DNA of 64,000 nucleotides from positions 1 to 64,000 of the forward strand of contig JAVBPR010000023.1 of NCBI GenBank assembly GCA_031549485.1. The letters run 5' to 3'. Within the stretch, counting starts at the first letter, position 1. The number at the start of each line of letters is the position of its first letter. The translations under genes and the position numbers were made by a program. The notes beneath the pieces were generated by a model that saw nothing but the letters and a program-made list of their open reading frames with translations, was not told the DNA's origin and made no database searches. The DNA comes from JAVBPR01 sp031549485. Lineage in GTDB: Bacteria; Bacillota; Clostridia; Oscillospirales; Feifaniaceae. Positions 24,474 through 32,673 of the stretch are shown here, in pieces.

Positions 24474-25197
24474 CAACTTTAATATAGCGCCTAAACTTTT
24501 GGCGGTCATAATTGACAGAAGCGAAACAGGAAAGCTTGAAGATATTTTGCGGGAAAAACATGTGCATTTACATTATATGTTTCATGGTATGGGGACGGCT
24601 CGCTCGGAAACGCTTAAAGCTTTCGGTCTCTCCGGCAGCGAAAAAATAGTTTGCGTTTGCATGGAGCCGGAGATTAAGGCGCGGCGGCTGCTAACCTCGG
24701 TGACCGAGCGCATGGAACTTTCCCATCCGGGCAACGGCATTGCATTTTTAATTCCCATTTCGGGGGTGAGCATGGCAATACTAAGTGAATTTACAAAAGA
24801 AGTTGAAGAGCAAAAGGAAAGGTGGCCGGAATATATGGAACAAGAGGCATTAAGCATTCCTCAAGAAACGCGGTTTGAACTCGTTGTAGCTATCGTTGAC
24901 CAGGGTTTCAGCGAAAATGTTATGGAGCAGGCGCATCATTCCGGCATACGCGGCGGGACAATAATCAATGCAAGGCGGACCGAAATCGAAAACGCAGTCA
25001 AGTTTTTTGGCATTTCTTTGCAGACGGAAAAAGAAATCGTTGTAATGCTGATTTCTAAATCACAGAAAAAAGAATTGATGCAGTCGATAATAAAATCCTG
25101 CGGAATGAAAACCGAAGCTCACGGACTTGTAATTTCCTTGCCGGTCGAAAGCTGCGCAGGGATAGATTTTGATACAGAGGACAGCAAGGTAATATAA
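24460..25197 (+). CDS. Tandem PII-like signalling protein paired with DUF1538
   Basis: 245 residues made of two PII-like (GlnB fold) halves, about 10-115 and 140-240, each beginning with a hydrophobic strand (LLAVIIDR and ELVVAIVDQ) and ending with another (GIAFLIPISG and HGLVISLPVE). The second half has HHSGIRGGTIINARR in the position of the PII T-loop/nucleotide site; the first has a diverged HGMGTARSETLKAFGL. Normal PII proteins are about 110 residues and trimeric, so this fused form is odd. Start ATG 24460 has GAGGAGGG upstream and overlaps the membrane gene. It probably binds ATP/ADP or another nucleotide and controls the DUF1538 protein; that is inference from coupling. Confidence 0.8.
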   Translation: MNCPDNFNIAPKLLAVIIDRSETGKLEDILREKHVHLHYMFHGMGTARSETLKAFGLSGSEKIVCVCMEPEIKARRLLTSVTERMELSHPGNGIAFLIPISGVSMAILSEFTKEVEEQKERWPEYMEQEALSIPQETRFELVVAIVDQGFSENVMEQAHHSGIRGGTIINARRTEIENAVKFFGISLQTEKEIVVMLISKSQKKELMQSIIKSCGMKTEAHGLVISLPVESCAGIDFDTEDSKVI

Positions 25198-25201
25198 TAA
25201 A

Positions 25202-25226
25202 GAAAAACAAAAACAAAAACAAAAAC
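25202..25226 (+). repeat. Short (AAAAAC)n direct repeat
   Basis: About four copies of AAAAAC run right up to the terminator stem after the PII-like gene. Simple-sequence repeat, able to slip; no coding sequence is affected. Confidence 0.8.
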
Positions 25227-25259
25227 AAGGTATGAGGATTTTCTCGTACCTTGTTTTTT
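25222..25259 (+). terminator. Terminator after the DUF1538-PII operon
   Basis: 15-base-pair stem AAAACAAGGTATGAG / CTCGTACCTTGTTTT (one G-T pair), followed by TT. Confidence 0.85.
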
Positions 25260-25280
25260 GCGAAAAAAACAAAGCGGTTG

Positions 25281-25309
25281 TTGACAAAATAAATAACGCG
25301 GGATATAAT
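25281..25309 (+). promoter_or_regulatory. Consensus sigma-A promoter of the metal-efflux operon
   Basis: TTGACA (25281-25286), 17-base spacer, TATAAT (25304-25309): a perfect match in both boxes and spacing. Transcription should start near 25316, inside or just before the operator, so tight repression is to be expected without metal. Confidence 0.93.
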
Positions 25310-25317
25310 ATTAACAA

Positions 25318-25333
25318 ATGAATATATGTTCAT
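25318..25333 (+). promoter_or_regulatory. ArsR/CadC-type operator
   Basis: ATGAA-TATATG-TTCAT, an inverted repeat matching the ATGAA-N6-TTCAT form of SmtB/ArsR/CadC sites. It covers the expected transcription start region, so bound repressor would block polymerase. Confidence 0.82.
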
Positions 25334-25348
25334 ATGTTGGAGGGTAAA

Positions 25349-25687
25349 ATGAGTGGTAATTGTTGTTCGAAATGCGGAAAAATCAGCCAATTAAAAACAA
25401 AAATGCCTGATGAGGCGCAGCTTTATGAGCTTTCAGATTTATTTAAAATGTTCGGAGAGTCAAGCAGGCTTAAAATTTTGGCAGCGATTTTTGAAAAAGA
25501 ACTGTGCGTTCACGAGATAACGACGACGGTTGCGATGACGCAGTCGGCAGTGTCGCACCAGCTCAGAGTTTTAAAACAGGCAAGGCTTATAAAATCGCGG
25601 CGCGACGGAAAAATGATTCTTTACTCATTGTCGGATGACCACGTCAAGGTGATTTTTAATATGGGCCTTTTGCATATAAATGAATAG
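25349..25687 (+). CDS. cadC: CadC-type ArsR-family metal-sensing repressor
   Basis: 112 residues, winged helix (HEITTTVAMTQSAVSHQLRVLKQARLI). Metal ligands can be read by analogy with CadC: N-terminal CCSKC cysteines plus LCVH in place of LCVC give an alpha-3N type Cd/Pb site, and the C-terminal D-x-H, then 11 residues to H, then 3 to E (DDH...HINE) reproduces the alpha-5 Zn site spacing. It should release the operator when Cd, Pb or Zn rises. Start ATG 25349 follows GGAGGG; an ATG 15 bases upstream lacks an RBS. The exporter gene is 27 bases downstream. The His for Cys change in LCVH may shift metal preference. Confidence 0.92.
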   Translation: MSGNCCSKCGKISQLKTKMPDEAQLYELSDLFKMFGESSRLKILAAIFEKELCVHEITTTVAMTQSAVSHQLRVLKQARLIKSRRDGKMILYSLSDDHVKVIFNMGLLHINE

Positions 25688-25714
25688 CAACAATAGAAAG
25701 AGAGGGTAAAGTAT

Positions 25715-27598
25715 ATGTCAAGCTCCTGCGGATGCCATAAATGCGATTCTGCGTCAGTTTCTTCGCCAGTCGAGCATGGGAAAAGCAAATATTTTAATAA
25801 GGAAACCGGAATGCTTCTCGCGGCGCTTATATTTTTTGTCGCCGGAATTTTCCAAAAGGGAACCGGCGCATATATTTGTTTTGCGCTTAGCTATATTATT
25901 TCGGGATGGAAAGTCGTTATAAACGCCGTGAAAAGCCTTATAAAAGGCGGAATTTTCGACGAAAACTTCCTTATGACCGTTGCGAGCATCGGCGCCGTTT
26001 GTATCGGCGAGTATCTCGAAGCGGCGGCGGTTATGGTTTTTTATAATATCGGGGAATATTTCAGCGATATGTCGGTCGACAATTCGCGAAATGAAATAAA
26101 AAAACTTATGAATATCCGGCCTGATGCCGCTTATATCAGCCGCGACGGAGAGATTATCGAAATTGAGCCGAGCCTGCTGAAGGTCGGGGATGAGATAATA
26201 ATTCGCGCGGGCGACAGGATACCTGTCGACTGCAAAATCCTTTCGGGAAGCGGTTATATCGATAATTCCGCGCTGACGGGCGAGAGCAAGCCCGCATATG
26301 TTTCGGAAGGAGATTCGCTCCTTTCGGGCGGAATAAATAAGGATGCGCTTATCACGGCGAAGGTAACCGCGCATTTCAGCGATTCAACCGCGACACGGAT
26401 ATTAAAGCTCGCCGAGGAATCAAGCGAAAAGAAGGCGGCAACCGAAAAATTCATTACAAAGTTTTCAAAAATTTATACTCCGGTTGTCGTTTGCCTCGCG
26501 CTGCTTATTGCGGTAGTGCCATTGCCCTTCGGCGGCGACGCAAAAACATGGATATATCGCGCGCTGACCTTTTTGCTTGTCTCTTGCCCTTGCGCGCTTG
26601 TCCTTTCGATTCCGCTCGGTTTTTTTGCCTCGATAGGCGGAGCGTCGAAGCAGGGAATTCTTTTTAAAGGCGGAATAGGCATCGAGGCGCTCTCGAAAAT
26701 TAAAGCCGTTGTTTTTGACAAAACGGGAACCCTTACAAAAGGCGCATTTTCTGTTTCAAAAATTTATGCCGAAAACGGTGATAGTGACGAGTTTCTCGCG
26801 CTTGCCGCCGCGGCGGAGGAGGGAAGCACCCACCCGATAGGAATTGCGATTGTCAGCGCGGCCTCGGGAAAAACCTACGAAAAAGCGGAAAATCTTATCG
26901 CTGTCGCGGGAATGGGTATAAAAGCTGACTATAAAGGAAAAACCCTTCTTGTCGGAAATAAAAAACTTCTCGAAGGGATAAATATAAAAGAAAGCTCTGA
27001 ATCGGCGGTATATGTGGCATACGACCAAAAATTTATGGGATATATCGAGGTCGAGGATGAAATAAAAGAAAACGCAAAAAGAACGATAGAAACGCTGAAA
27101 AAGAGCGGAATAGCGAAAATCACCATGCTGACAGGCGACAAAAAAGAAATCGGCGAAAAGGTTGCAAGCGAAATCGGGATTGAAAATCCGTACTGCGAAC
27201 TCCTTCCCGAAGGCAAGGTCGAAGCGATAAGGAAAATCGAAAAAGACTTTGGTAATGCCGCTTTTGTGGGCGACGGAATAAACGACGCTCCGGTTCTTGC
27301 CACCGCGTCTTGCGGAATCTCAATGGGCGGAATAGGCTCCGATGCGGCGATCGAGGCGTCCGACGTCGTTCTTATGAACGACGACATAGAAAATATCCCG
27401 ACAGCCGTTTCGCATGCGAAAAGAACGATGAAGATAGAGACCGAAAATATTGTCGGCTCGATAGGTGTCAAGGTTCTTGTGCTTGTCGCATCGGTCATCG
27501 GAATAGCGCAAATGTGGCACGCTATAGTCGCCGATGTTGTTGTTTGCCTTGTCGCAGTGCTTAATGCTATGCGCCTTTTAAAAATCAAATATAAATAA
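25715..27598 (+). CDS. cadA: Zn/Cd/Pb-exporting P-type ATPase (P1B-2 class)
   Basis: 627 residues. It pumps divalent soft metals out with ATP. Motifs: actuator LTGESKP, transmembrane CPC at 291-293, phosphorylation DKTGTLT at 335, HP motif in GSTHPIG, ATP-binding MLTGDKKE, hinge VGDGINDAPVLA. In the last helices, K and D lie exactly 21 residues apart (GVKVLVL ... VADVVV), as in ZntA, which defines the Zn/Cd/Pb class. There is no full heavy-metal-associated GMxCxxC domain; instead the N-terminus has SSSCGCHKCDS. RBS AGAGGG. Regulated with cadC from the operator upstream. Confidence 0.95.
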   Translation: MSSSCGCHKCDSASVSSPVEHGKSKYFNKETGMLLAALIFFVAGIFQKGTGAYICFALSYIISGWKVVINAVKSLIKGGIFDENFLMTVASIGAVCIGEYLEAAAVMVFYNIGEYFSDMSVDNSRNEIKKLMNIRPDAAYISRDGEIIEIEPSLLKVGDEIIIRAGDRIPVDCKILSGSGYIDNSALTGESKPAYVSEGDSLLSGGINKDALITAKVTAHFSDSTATRILKLAEESSEKKAATEKFITKFSKIYTPVVVCLALLIAVVPLPFGGDAKTWIYRALTFLLVSCPCALVLSIPLGFFASIGGASKQGILFKGGIGIEALSKIKAVVFDKTGTLTKGAFSVSKIYAENGDSDEFLALAAAAEEGSTHPIGIAIVSAASGKTYEKAENLIAVAGMGIKADYKGKTLLVGNKKLLEGINIKESSESAVYVAYDQKFMGYIEVEDEIKENAKRTIETLKKSGIAKITMLTGDKKEIGEKVASEIGIENPYCELLPEGKVEAIRKIEKDFGNAAFVGDGINDAPVLATASCGISMGGIGSDAAIEASDVVLMNDDIENIPTAVSHAKRTMKIETENIVGSIGVKVLVLVASVIGIAQMWHAIVADVVVCLVAVLNAMRLLKIKYK

Positions 27599-27600
27599 CA

Positions 27601-27633
27601 AAAGGGCTGTTCTTTTAAAAGAACAGCCCTTTT
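27601..27633. terminator. Bidirectional terminator between cadA and the V-ATPase operon
   Basis: 16-base-pair perfect stem AAAGGGCTGTTCTTTT / AAAAGAACAGCCCTTT with almost no loop; usable from both sides. Confidence 0.85.
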
Positions 27634-27645
27634 GCATGACTTATT

Positions 27646-27867
27646 TTAGACAATGTGATGGGATACAACTCTTTCGTGCCTAAAGAGAAGAGATATGCTC
27701 CAAACGCCTGCGATACCAATAAGTGTATAAACGATTCTTGATGCAAGCGCAACCTGTGTTCCGAAAATCCATGAGACTAAGTCAAACTGGAAAACACCTA
27801 CAAGCGCCCAGTTTATCGCGCCGATAATAACAAGTGTAAGTGCGAGTTTGTCTATAAAGCGCTCCAT
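27646..27867 (-). CDS. DUF378 small membrane protein
   Basis: 73 residues with two membrane helices and the family signature IGAINWALVGVFQFDLV followed by a second helix GIAGVWSISLL. DUF378 proteins are widespread and have no known function. It begins 29 bases after the V-ATPase subunit D gene with AGGAGG upstream, so it is the last gene of that operon, though no link with the ATPase is documented to my knowledge. A histidine-rich end (HERVVSHHIV) is notable. Confidence 0.88.
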   Translation of the reverse strand: MERFIDKLALTLVIIGAINWALVGVFQFDLVSWIFGTQVALASRIVYTLIGIAGVWSISLLFRHERVVSHHIV

Positions 27868-27896
27868 AATTCCTCCTATTTGTTGAGAAAAGGATT

Positions 27897-28532
27897 TTAT
27901 CCTTTAGGAGTATTATGCCCCTTTTTTTGTTGTTTAATAACTTTGAGCCTGGTAAATTCTTCCCGTTCTTTTTCCTCGAAAACAGCGGATATATATTTTA
28001 TGTTGCCTTCGATTCTCGGGATAATGATATCCGAAAGAGCATTAGCTCTTTTTTTTGTTTTCTTGATATTTATAGCAAGTTTATATATCGTGCTTTCGAT
28101 TTCGGCAAGTTCAAGGGTAAGGTGCTTAACTTCCAAAAATCGGATGTATGCGTTATCAAAACTGCTGTCCGACGAAACGAATCCGAAAATCGGTTTCGGC
28201 TCGTCGGGAAGAGTGGTGACAATAGGCAGTTCCACACCCATAACGCTGCGAAATTTTATATCGACATCGTTATCAATAGGCGCGCAGTATGAGAGGTTAT
28301 TGACCCGCTCGATTCCGATAGAGATATTTGCCTGCTGCAAAGCGGCGTATGCTTTTGCAAATGTGGTGCCGATATGCTCTTGAATTTCTTTTGCCTTATC
28401 AATCATCTGCATAAGCTCGATTACCATAACATTCCGCTTGCGGTCCATAAGGTCATAGCCGAGCTGCGCTATCGAATGAGAGCGCTTCATAAGCATTAAA
28501 TTGGCTTTGGTCGGAAAAAGATTTGAATCCAT
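27897..28532 (-). CDS. ntpD: V-type ATP synthase subunit D
   Basis: 211 residues, the normal length of the D subunit, the central rotor shaft coiled coil of V/A-type ATPases. The N-terminal LFPTKANLMLMKRSHSIAQ is the hallmark TK.nLmxlk segment; two long amphipathic helices run at residues 10-75 and 125-200, separated by a beta-hairpin region. RBS AAGGAAC precedes the ATG. Follows ntpB by 22 bases. Confidence 0.95.
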   Translation of the reverse strand: MDSNLFPTKANLMLMKRSHSIAQLGYDLMDRKRNVMVIELMQMIDKAKEIQEHIGTTFAKAYAALQQANISIGIERVNNLSYCAPIDNDVDIKFRSVMGVELPIVTTLPDEPKPIFGFVSSDSSFDNAYIRFLEVKHLTLELAEIESTIYKLAINIKKTKKRANALSDIIIPRIEGNIKYISAVFEEKEREEFTRLKVIKQQKKGHNTPKG

Positions 28533-28554
28533 TTGAGTTTAGTTCCTTTATATG

Positions 28555-29958
28555 CTATTCGGCGGCAAAAGAGGAGGACAAAATGACCTTTTTATAGTAT
28601 TTATCAAGATATTTGTCTTCAATCCTGGTAAGTTCTTCGCGAGGAAAAATCGAAAGAAGATCCCATGCGAGTGAAAGCGTTTTTTCAAGGCTTCGGTTTT
28701 CGTTTTGACCTTGGTTTAAAAATTCGCTTTCGAACCGTTTGCCGAACTCTATATACAGCTTATCTGCGGCGGTAAGTTCATCTTCGCCGATAACCGAAGC
28801 AAGGCTTCGCGCGTCCGCAACGGCGGCGTAACATGCAAAAAGCTGATTCGAAACCGCGGGGTGGTCTTCGCGCGTAAACCCTTCGCCGATACCGTCTTTC
28901 ATAAGCCTTGAAAGCGAGGGGAGAACGGCGATTGGCGGGTAAACTGCAAGCTGGTCGAGCGAGCGGTCAAAAACAATCTGCCCTTCGGTAATATATCCGG
29001 TCATATCGGGAATCGGGTGGGTGATATCATCGCTGGGCATGGTCATTATCGGAATCTGAGTGACCGAGCCGGTGCTGCCCTTTATCATTCCGGCTCTCTC
29101 GTAAAGAGAAGCAAGGTCGGAATAAAGGTAACCCGGAAAGCCTTTTCGGGCCGGGATTTCGCCTTTTGAAGCGGAGAATTCGCGGAGCGCTTCTGCATAG
29201 GCTGTCATGTCGGTCATAATAACGAGAATATGCATATTGTGAGTATAAGCAAGATATTCCGCGGCGGTAAGAGCGCAGCGCGGAGTAATTATTCGCTCGA
29301 TAATCGGATCGTTTGAAAGATTAAGAAACATCGCAACGCGCGAAAGCGCGCCCGACTCGGCAAATGATTTTTTAAAGAAGTCTGCAACGTCGTTTTTGAC
29401 GCCCATCGCGGCAAAAATAACGGCAAACTCGGTGCCTTCTTCGCTTGCGATTTGCGCCTGTCTTGCAATCTGCGCCGCAAGCTGGTTGTGAGGCAAACCG
29501 GAGCCCGAAAAAATCGGAAGTTTTTGCCCTCTTATAAGCGTCGCGAGGCAGTCGATTGCCGAAATTCCGGTTCTTATATAGTTGTTCGGATAAACACGGG
29601 AAACCGGGTTTATCGGCAGACCGTTGACGTTTTGTTTCGTCTCGGGGAAAATATCGCCGAGCCCGTCGATGGGATTTCCTACGCCGTCGAAAACACGGCC
29701 GAGAATTTCTTTTGACAAAGGGAGCTCCATCGGATGCCCTGTAAAAGAAACCGCGATATTTTTAAGCGAAATCCCTTCATTATTGCCGAAAAGCTGGACG
29801 ACAGTTTTGCTTTCATCAAGCGCAACAACGCGGCCGAGGCTTTGCTTTCCGCTTTCGGTGGAGATGTTGACAATTTCCTCATAGGAGGCGCCCGGAACGC
29901 CGTCTAAAACAACGAGAGGGCCGTTTATCTCTTTTAATCTTGTATATGAAACTGACAA
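28555..29958 (-). CDS. ntpB: V-type ATP synthase subunit B
   Basis: 467 residues, full-length non-catalytic B subunit that pairs with A in the A3B3 head. Seen are the N-terminal YTRLKEINGPLVVLDGV, IRTGISAIDCLATLIRGQKLPIFSGSGLPHNQ in pieces near residue 130, MTDMTAYAEALREFS, GSVTQIPIMTMPSDDITHPIPD segments and the SLSRLMKDGIG region. As expected for B, the Walker A lysine loop is replaced by GSGLPHNQLA. Start TTG 29958 follows GGGGGC; no in-frame ATG is closer to an RBS. Confidence 0.97.
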   Translation of the reverse strand: MSVSYTRLKEINGPLVVLDGVPGASYEEIVNISTESGKQSLGRVVALDESKTVVQLFGNNEGISLKNIAVSFTGHPMELPLSKEILGRVFDGVGNPIDGLGDIFPETKQNVNGLPINPVSRVYPNNYIRTGISAIDCLATLIRGQKLPIFSGSGLPHNQLAAQIARQAQIASEEGTEFAVIFAAMGVKNDVADFFKKSFAESGALSRVAMFLNLSNDPIIERIITPRCALTAAEYLAYTHNMHILVIMTDMTAYAEALREFSASKGEIPARKGFPGYLYSDLASLYERAGMIKGSTGSVTQIPIMTMPSDDITHPIPDMTGYITEGQIVFDRSLDQLAVYPPIAVLPSLSRLMKDGIGEGFTREDHPAVSNQLFACYAAVADARSLASVIGEDELTAADKLYIEFGKRFESEFLNQGQNENRSLEKTLSLAWDLLSIFPREELTRIEDKYLDKYYKKVILSSSFAAE

Positions 29959-29971
29959 AATTTACGCCCCC

Positions 29972-31738
29972 TTAAACTCTATTTTTGCGCAGTACATCGG
30001 CGCAGGTGTTCTTAATTTCATCGATTATTTCGTTTATCTTTGCGAAGTCGTCGTTTTTAATTTCATATTTTGAGCGGATAATCTTTTCGCCGAGGTTCGT
30101 CTCGAGAATCCTTGCAAGCGGAACGCTTGCGGCGACAATATTTTTCGCGCCCTCGTAGAACGTTATTATCGATTTCATAAGTAGATACTGTTTGCTCATC
30201 GGAACAAAGGTGTCAACTTCGTTATAAGCGTTTTGCTGAAGAAAAGCGGAGCGGATTATTTTTGAAACTTCGATAATAAGTTTCTGGTCATCCGGCAAAA
30301 CATCAGAACCGATAAGTTTAACAACTTCCTGGAGCTTGTTTTCCTCCGCCAAAATGGCGATAAGTTTTTCGCGAAGAGAATAGAAATCCTCGCTGACATT
30401 TTCGTTGTACCACGGTACAAGCTCTGCTGCATATTCGCTGTAGCTGTTGATCCAGTTTATTGCGGGGAAGTGGCGGGAGTAGGCGAGAGCTCTGTCAAGC
30501 GCGAGAAAAGTTCGAATATACCGTTTTGTATTTTGGGTGACCGGCTCCGAAAAGTCGCCGCCCTGCGGGGAAACCGCGCCGATAATGGTTATCGAGCCCT
30601 CGGCGCCGGAAAGGGTTGAAACATAACCGCCGCGCTCGTAAAACTCCGAAAGCCGGGAGGACAGATAAGCGGGAAAGCCCTCTTCCGCCGGCATTTCTTC
30701 AAGTCTGCCGGAGAGTTCACGCAGCGCTTCCGCCCACCGGGAAGTGGAGTCGGCCATAATCGCAACGTGGTAGCCCATATCGCGGTAGTATTCGGCAAGT
30801 GTGATGCCGGTGTAAATCGACGCCTCACGCGCAGAAACAGGCATGTTAGATGTATTAGCAATAAGTACGGTGCGGTCGGTCAAAAGATGGCCGGAGCGCG
30901 GATCGACAAGTGAGCCGAATTCCTCGAGAACCTGAGTCATCTCGTTGCCGCGTTCGCCGCAACCGACATATATGATAACATCGGCGTCGCACCATTTGGC
31001 GAGCTGATGCTGAGTAAGCGTTTTTCCTGTTCCGAAACCGCCGGGAATAGCGGCTGTGCCGCCTTTGGCGATAGGGAAAAGAGTATCGATAATGCGCTGG
31101 CCTGTGATTAGCGGTTTGCTAATTGCGTGGCGCTTTGCAACCGGGCGCGGTCGGCGAATCGGACATAGCTGGGCAAGAGAAAGAGAGATTTCCTTATCTT
31201 TTTCATCTTTAATTTTAATTATGGTGTCGGTTACTTTATAACTCCCGTCGGCGGCGCAAAAAATAACTTCGCCGCTGATTCCCGCGGGGACAAGGCAGCG
31301 GTGTTCAATCATAGGTGTTTCGGGCAGGGTGGCATAAATTCGGCCTGCCGAAATTTTGTCGCCGACCATGACGCAAATCTTGACATTATCCCAAACTTTT
31401 TCGGTGTCAAGGGCAGAAATCTCGATTCCGCGGCCGATAAAAGCTCCGGTTTCTTCTGCAATCGAAAGAAGCGGGCGACCGATTCCGTCAAAAATATTTT
31501 TTAAAAGCCCGGGACCGAGCAGAGCGCAAAGAGGCTGCCCCGAACCGACAACCGGCTCGCCGCATTCAAGACCGCTTGTATCTTCGTAAACCTGGATGGT
31601 GGTAAAATCAGACGTAATTCCGATAACTTCGCCGATAAGGCGCAAGTTACCGACATGAACCATCTCAAGCATCGCAAAATCATCGGTTTTCGCAACGGTA
31701 ACAACAGGGCCGTTTATCCCGTAAATTTTGTTCGTCAT
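29972..31738 (-). CDS. ntpA: V-type ATP synthase catalytic subunit A
   Basis: 588 residues, the catalytic subunit. Walker A is GGFGTGKTLTQHQLAKW near residue 235, followed by YVGCGERGNEMTQVLEEF, the NTSNMPVSAREASIYTG block, the ADSTSRWAEALRE catalytic segment and GSITIIGAVSPQGGDFSEPV in pieces. The long bulge domain (about residues 110-190) specific for A over F-type beta is present. It hydrolyses or makes ATP, driving rotation. ATG follows GAGG. Gap to B is 13 bases. Confidence 0.98.
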   Translation of the reverse strand: MTNKIYGINGPVVTVAKTDDFAMLEMVHVGNLRLIGEVIGITSDFTTIQVYEDTSGLECGEPVVGSGQPLCALLGPGLLKNIFDGIGRPLLSIAEETGAFIGRGIEISALDTEKVWDNVKICVMVGDKISAGRIYATLPETPMIEHRCLVPAGISGEVIFCAADGSYKVTDTIIKIKDEKDKEISLSLAQLCPIRRPRPVAKRHAISKPLITGQRIIDTLFPIAKGGTAAIPGGFGTGKTLTQHQLAKWCDADVIIYVGCGERGNEMTQVLEEFGSLVDPRSGHLLTDRTVLIANTSNMPVSAREASIYTGITLAEYYRDMGYHVAIMADSTSRWAEALRELSGRLEEMPAEEGFPAYLSSRLSEFYERGGYVSTLSGAEGSITIIGAVSPQGGDFSEPVTQNTKRYIRTFLALDRALAYSRHFPAINWINSYSEYAAELVPWYNENVSEDFYSLREKLIAILAEENKLQEVVKLIGSDVLPDDQKLIIEVSKIIRSAFLQQNAYNEVDTFVPMSKQYLLMKSIITFYEGAKNIVAASVPLARILETNLGEKIIRSKYEIKNDDFAKINEIIDEIKNTCADVLRKNRV

Positions 31739-31749
31739 ATATACCTCTG

Positions 31750-32343
31750 TTAATCAACTTGAATATTGGCGGTTGTGAGAAAATGCTTCCGCTGCTCTTT
31801 TAGAAGCGAGTCGAGCGTGCAGTCGAATCTCATGTTTTTCTCTGCCGCGTTGATAATAAATCCGCCGAGCTTAATCGTTTCGCATTCCTCGGCTTTTGCC
31901 GAGCTTATGATATTTTCAAGCTCGCTTTTATAAACCATGTCTTTTGCGCGGAGAAGGATTTTCATCCCGTCGCAAGAGGGAAGATCAGTTTTTATTTCTT
32001 CCGCTTTTTTTACAAGAAAATCTTTATAAGCGGGGGACTCGGTAAAAGCCAAGATGTTTACCGTCGCTTTCTCAAAAACCTTTTCTTCAATAGAAAGCCG
32101 CTTTTCGATAAGTTTTTTTCTCGCGTCCTGCTCGGCCGCAGCGATTTTCGCGCGGTATTCGTTTCTTATCGCGTCTATATCCTTTTGAATCGCTGTATAT
32201 GCTTTGCTTAAAATCCCGTTTTCTATCTCGGAGAATTTAAGTTTTTTCATCTCGTTGTACTTGTCGATAAGGGCGGACTTTTCGGCGGAAGCCGATTTTA
32301 AAACAGCGTCCTTAAAACCGGCAAGATTAATTTTATCTACCAT
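31750..32343 (-). CDS. ntpE: V-type ATP synthase subunit E
   Basis: 197 residues, peripheral-stalk subunit pairing with G/H. A long charged coiled coil (about 15-110) is followed by a globular beta domain, with the family's C-terminal GGFIINAAEKNMRFDCTLDSLL segment. It links the stator to the A3B3 head. ATG follows GAGG with 8-base spacing. Lies between F and A. Confidence 0.93.
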   Translation of the reverse strand: MVDKINLAGFKDAVLKSASAEKSALIDKYNEMKKLKFSEIENGILSKAYTAIQKDIDAIRNEYRAKIAAAEQDARKKLIEKRLSIEEKVFEKATVNILAFTESPAYKDFLVKKAEEIKTDLPSCDGMKILLRAKDMVYKSELENIISSAKAEECETIKLGGFIINAAEKNMRFDCTLDSLLKEQRKHFLTTANIQVD

Positions 32344-32360
32344 AATAATATCCTCGTAAA

Positions 32361-32669
32361 TCAGAGTTTAAGGCCAATCGCCGTTTCGATATAGCCGGTT
32401 ATTGATGATTTTTCGGTGTCGTATCCGTGCCTGTCGGGAACTTCAACGACAAGCGGAAGCCTGCGCCTTAGTGAAATTTCGCTGAAAATATGCTCGAATT
32501 CCTTTTTAAGCGCGTTTGTGACAAGCAGAACGCCTATGTTTTCGTCGCATATAACTTTCGAGACGGCGTCAGAAACCTCCTCCTCGGTGTGCGCGACGGT
32601 ACCGGGGATGCCGGCAAGCCGCATTCCTGTGGCGGTATCAACGTTGTCCGAAATAAGATAAATCTGCAT
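32361..32669 (-). CDS. ntpF: V-type ATP synthase subunit F
   Basis: 102 residues, Rossmann-like small rotor-axis subunit that binds D. Seen are the early IYLISDNVDTATGMRLAGI segment and GVLLVTNALK, followed by LPLVVEVPDRHG, all typical. The RBS is weak, and the start lies 4 bases after the ntpK stop, so it is probably coupled to K translation. Confidence 0.93.
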   Translation of the reverse strand: MQIYLISDNVDTATGMRLAGIPGTVAHTEEEVSDAVSKVICDENIGVLLVTNALKKEFEHIFSEISLRRRLPLVVEVPDRHGYDTEKSSITGYIETAIGLKL

Positions 32670-32673
32670 ATTT

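Noticed and set aside
25202..25226. Possible CRISPR-like or phase-variation repeat
   Set aside because: Six-base units without spacers, in a non-coding gap right at a terminator; simple sequence only.
26929..27588. 219-codon frame antisense to the P-type ATPase
   Set aside because: Serine- and isoleucine-rich translation typical of antisense frames; conserved ATPase motifs are on the other strand.
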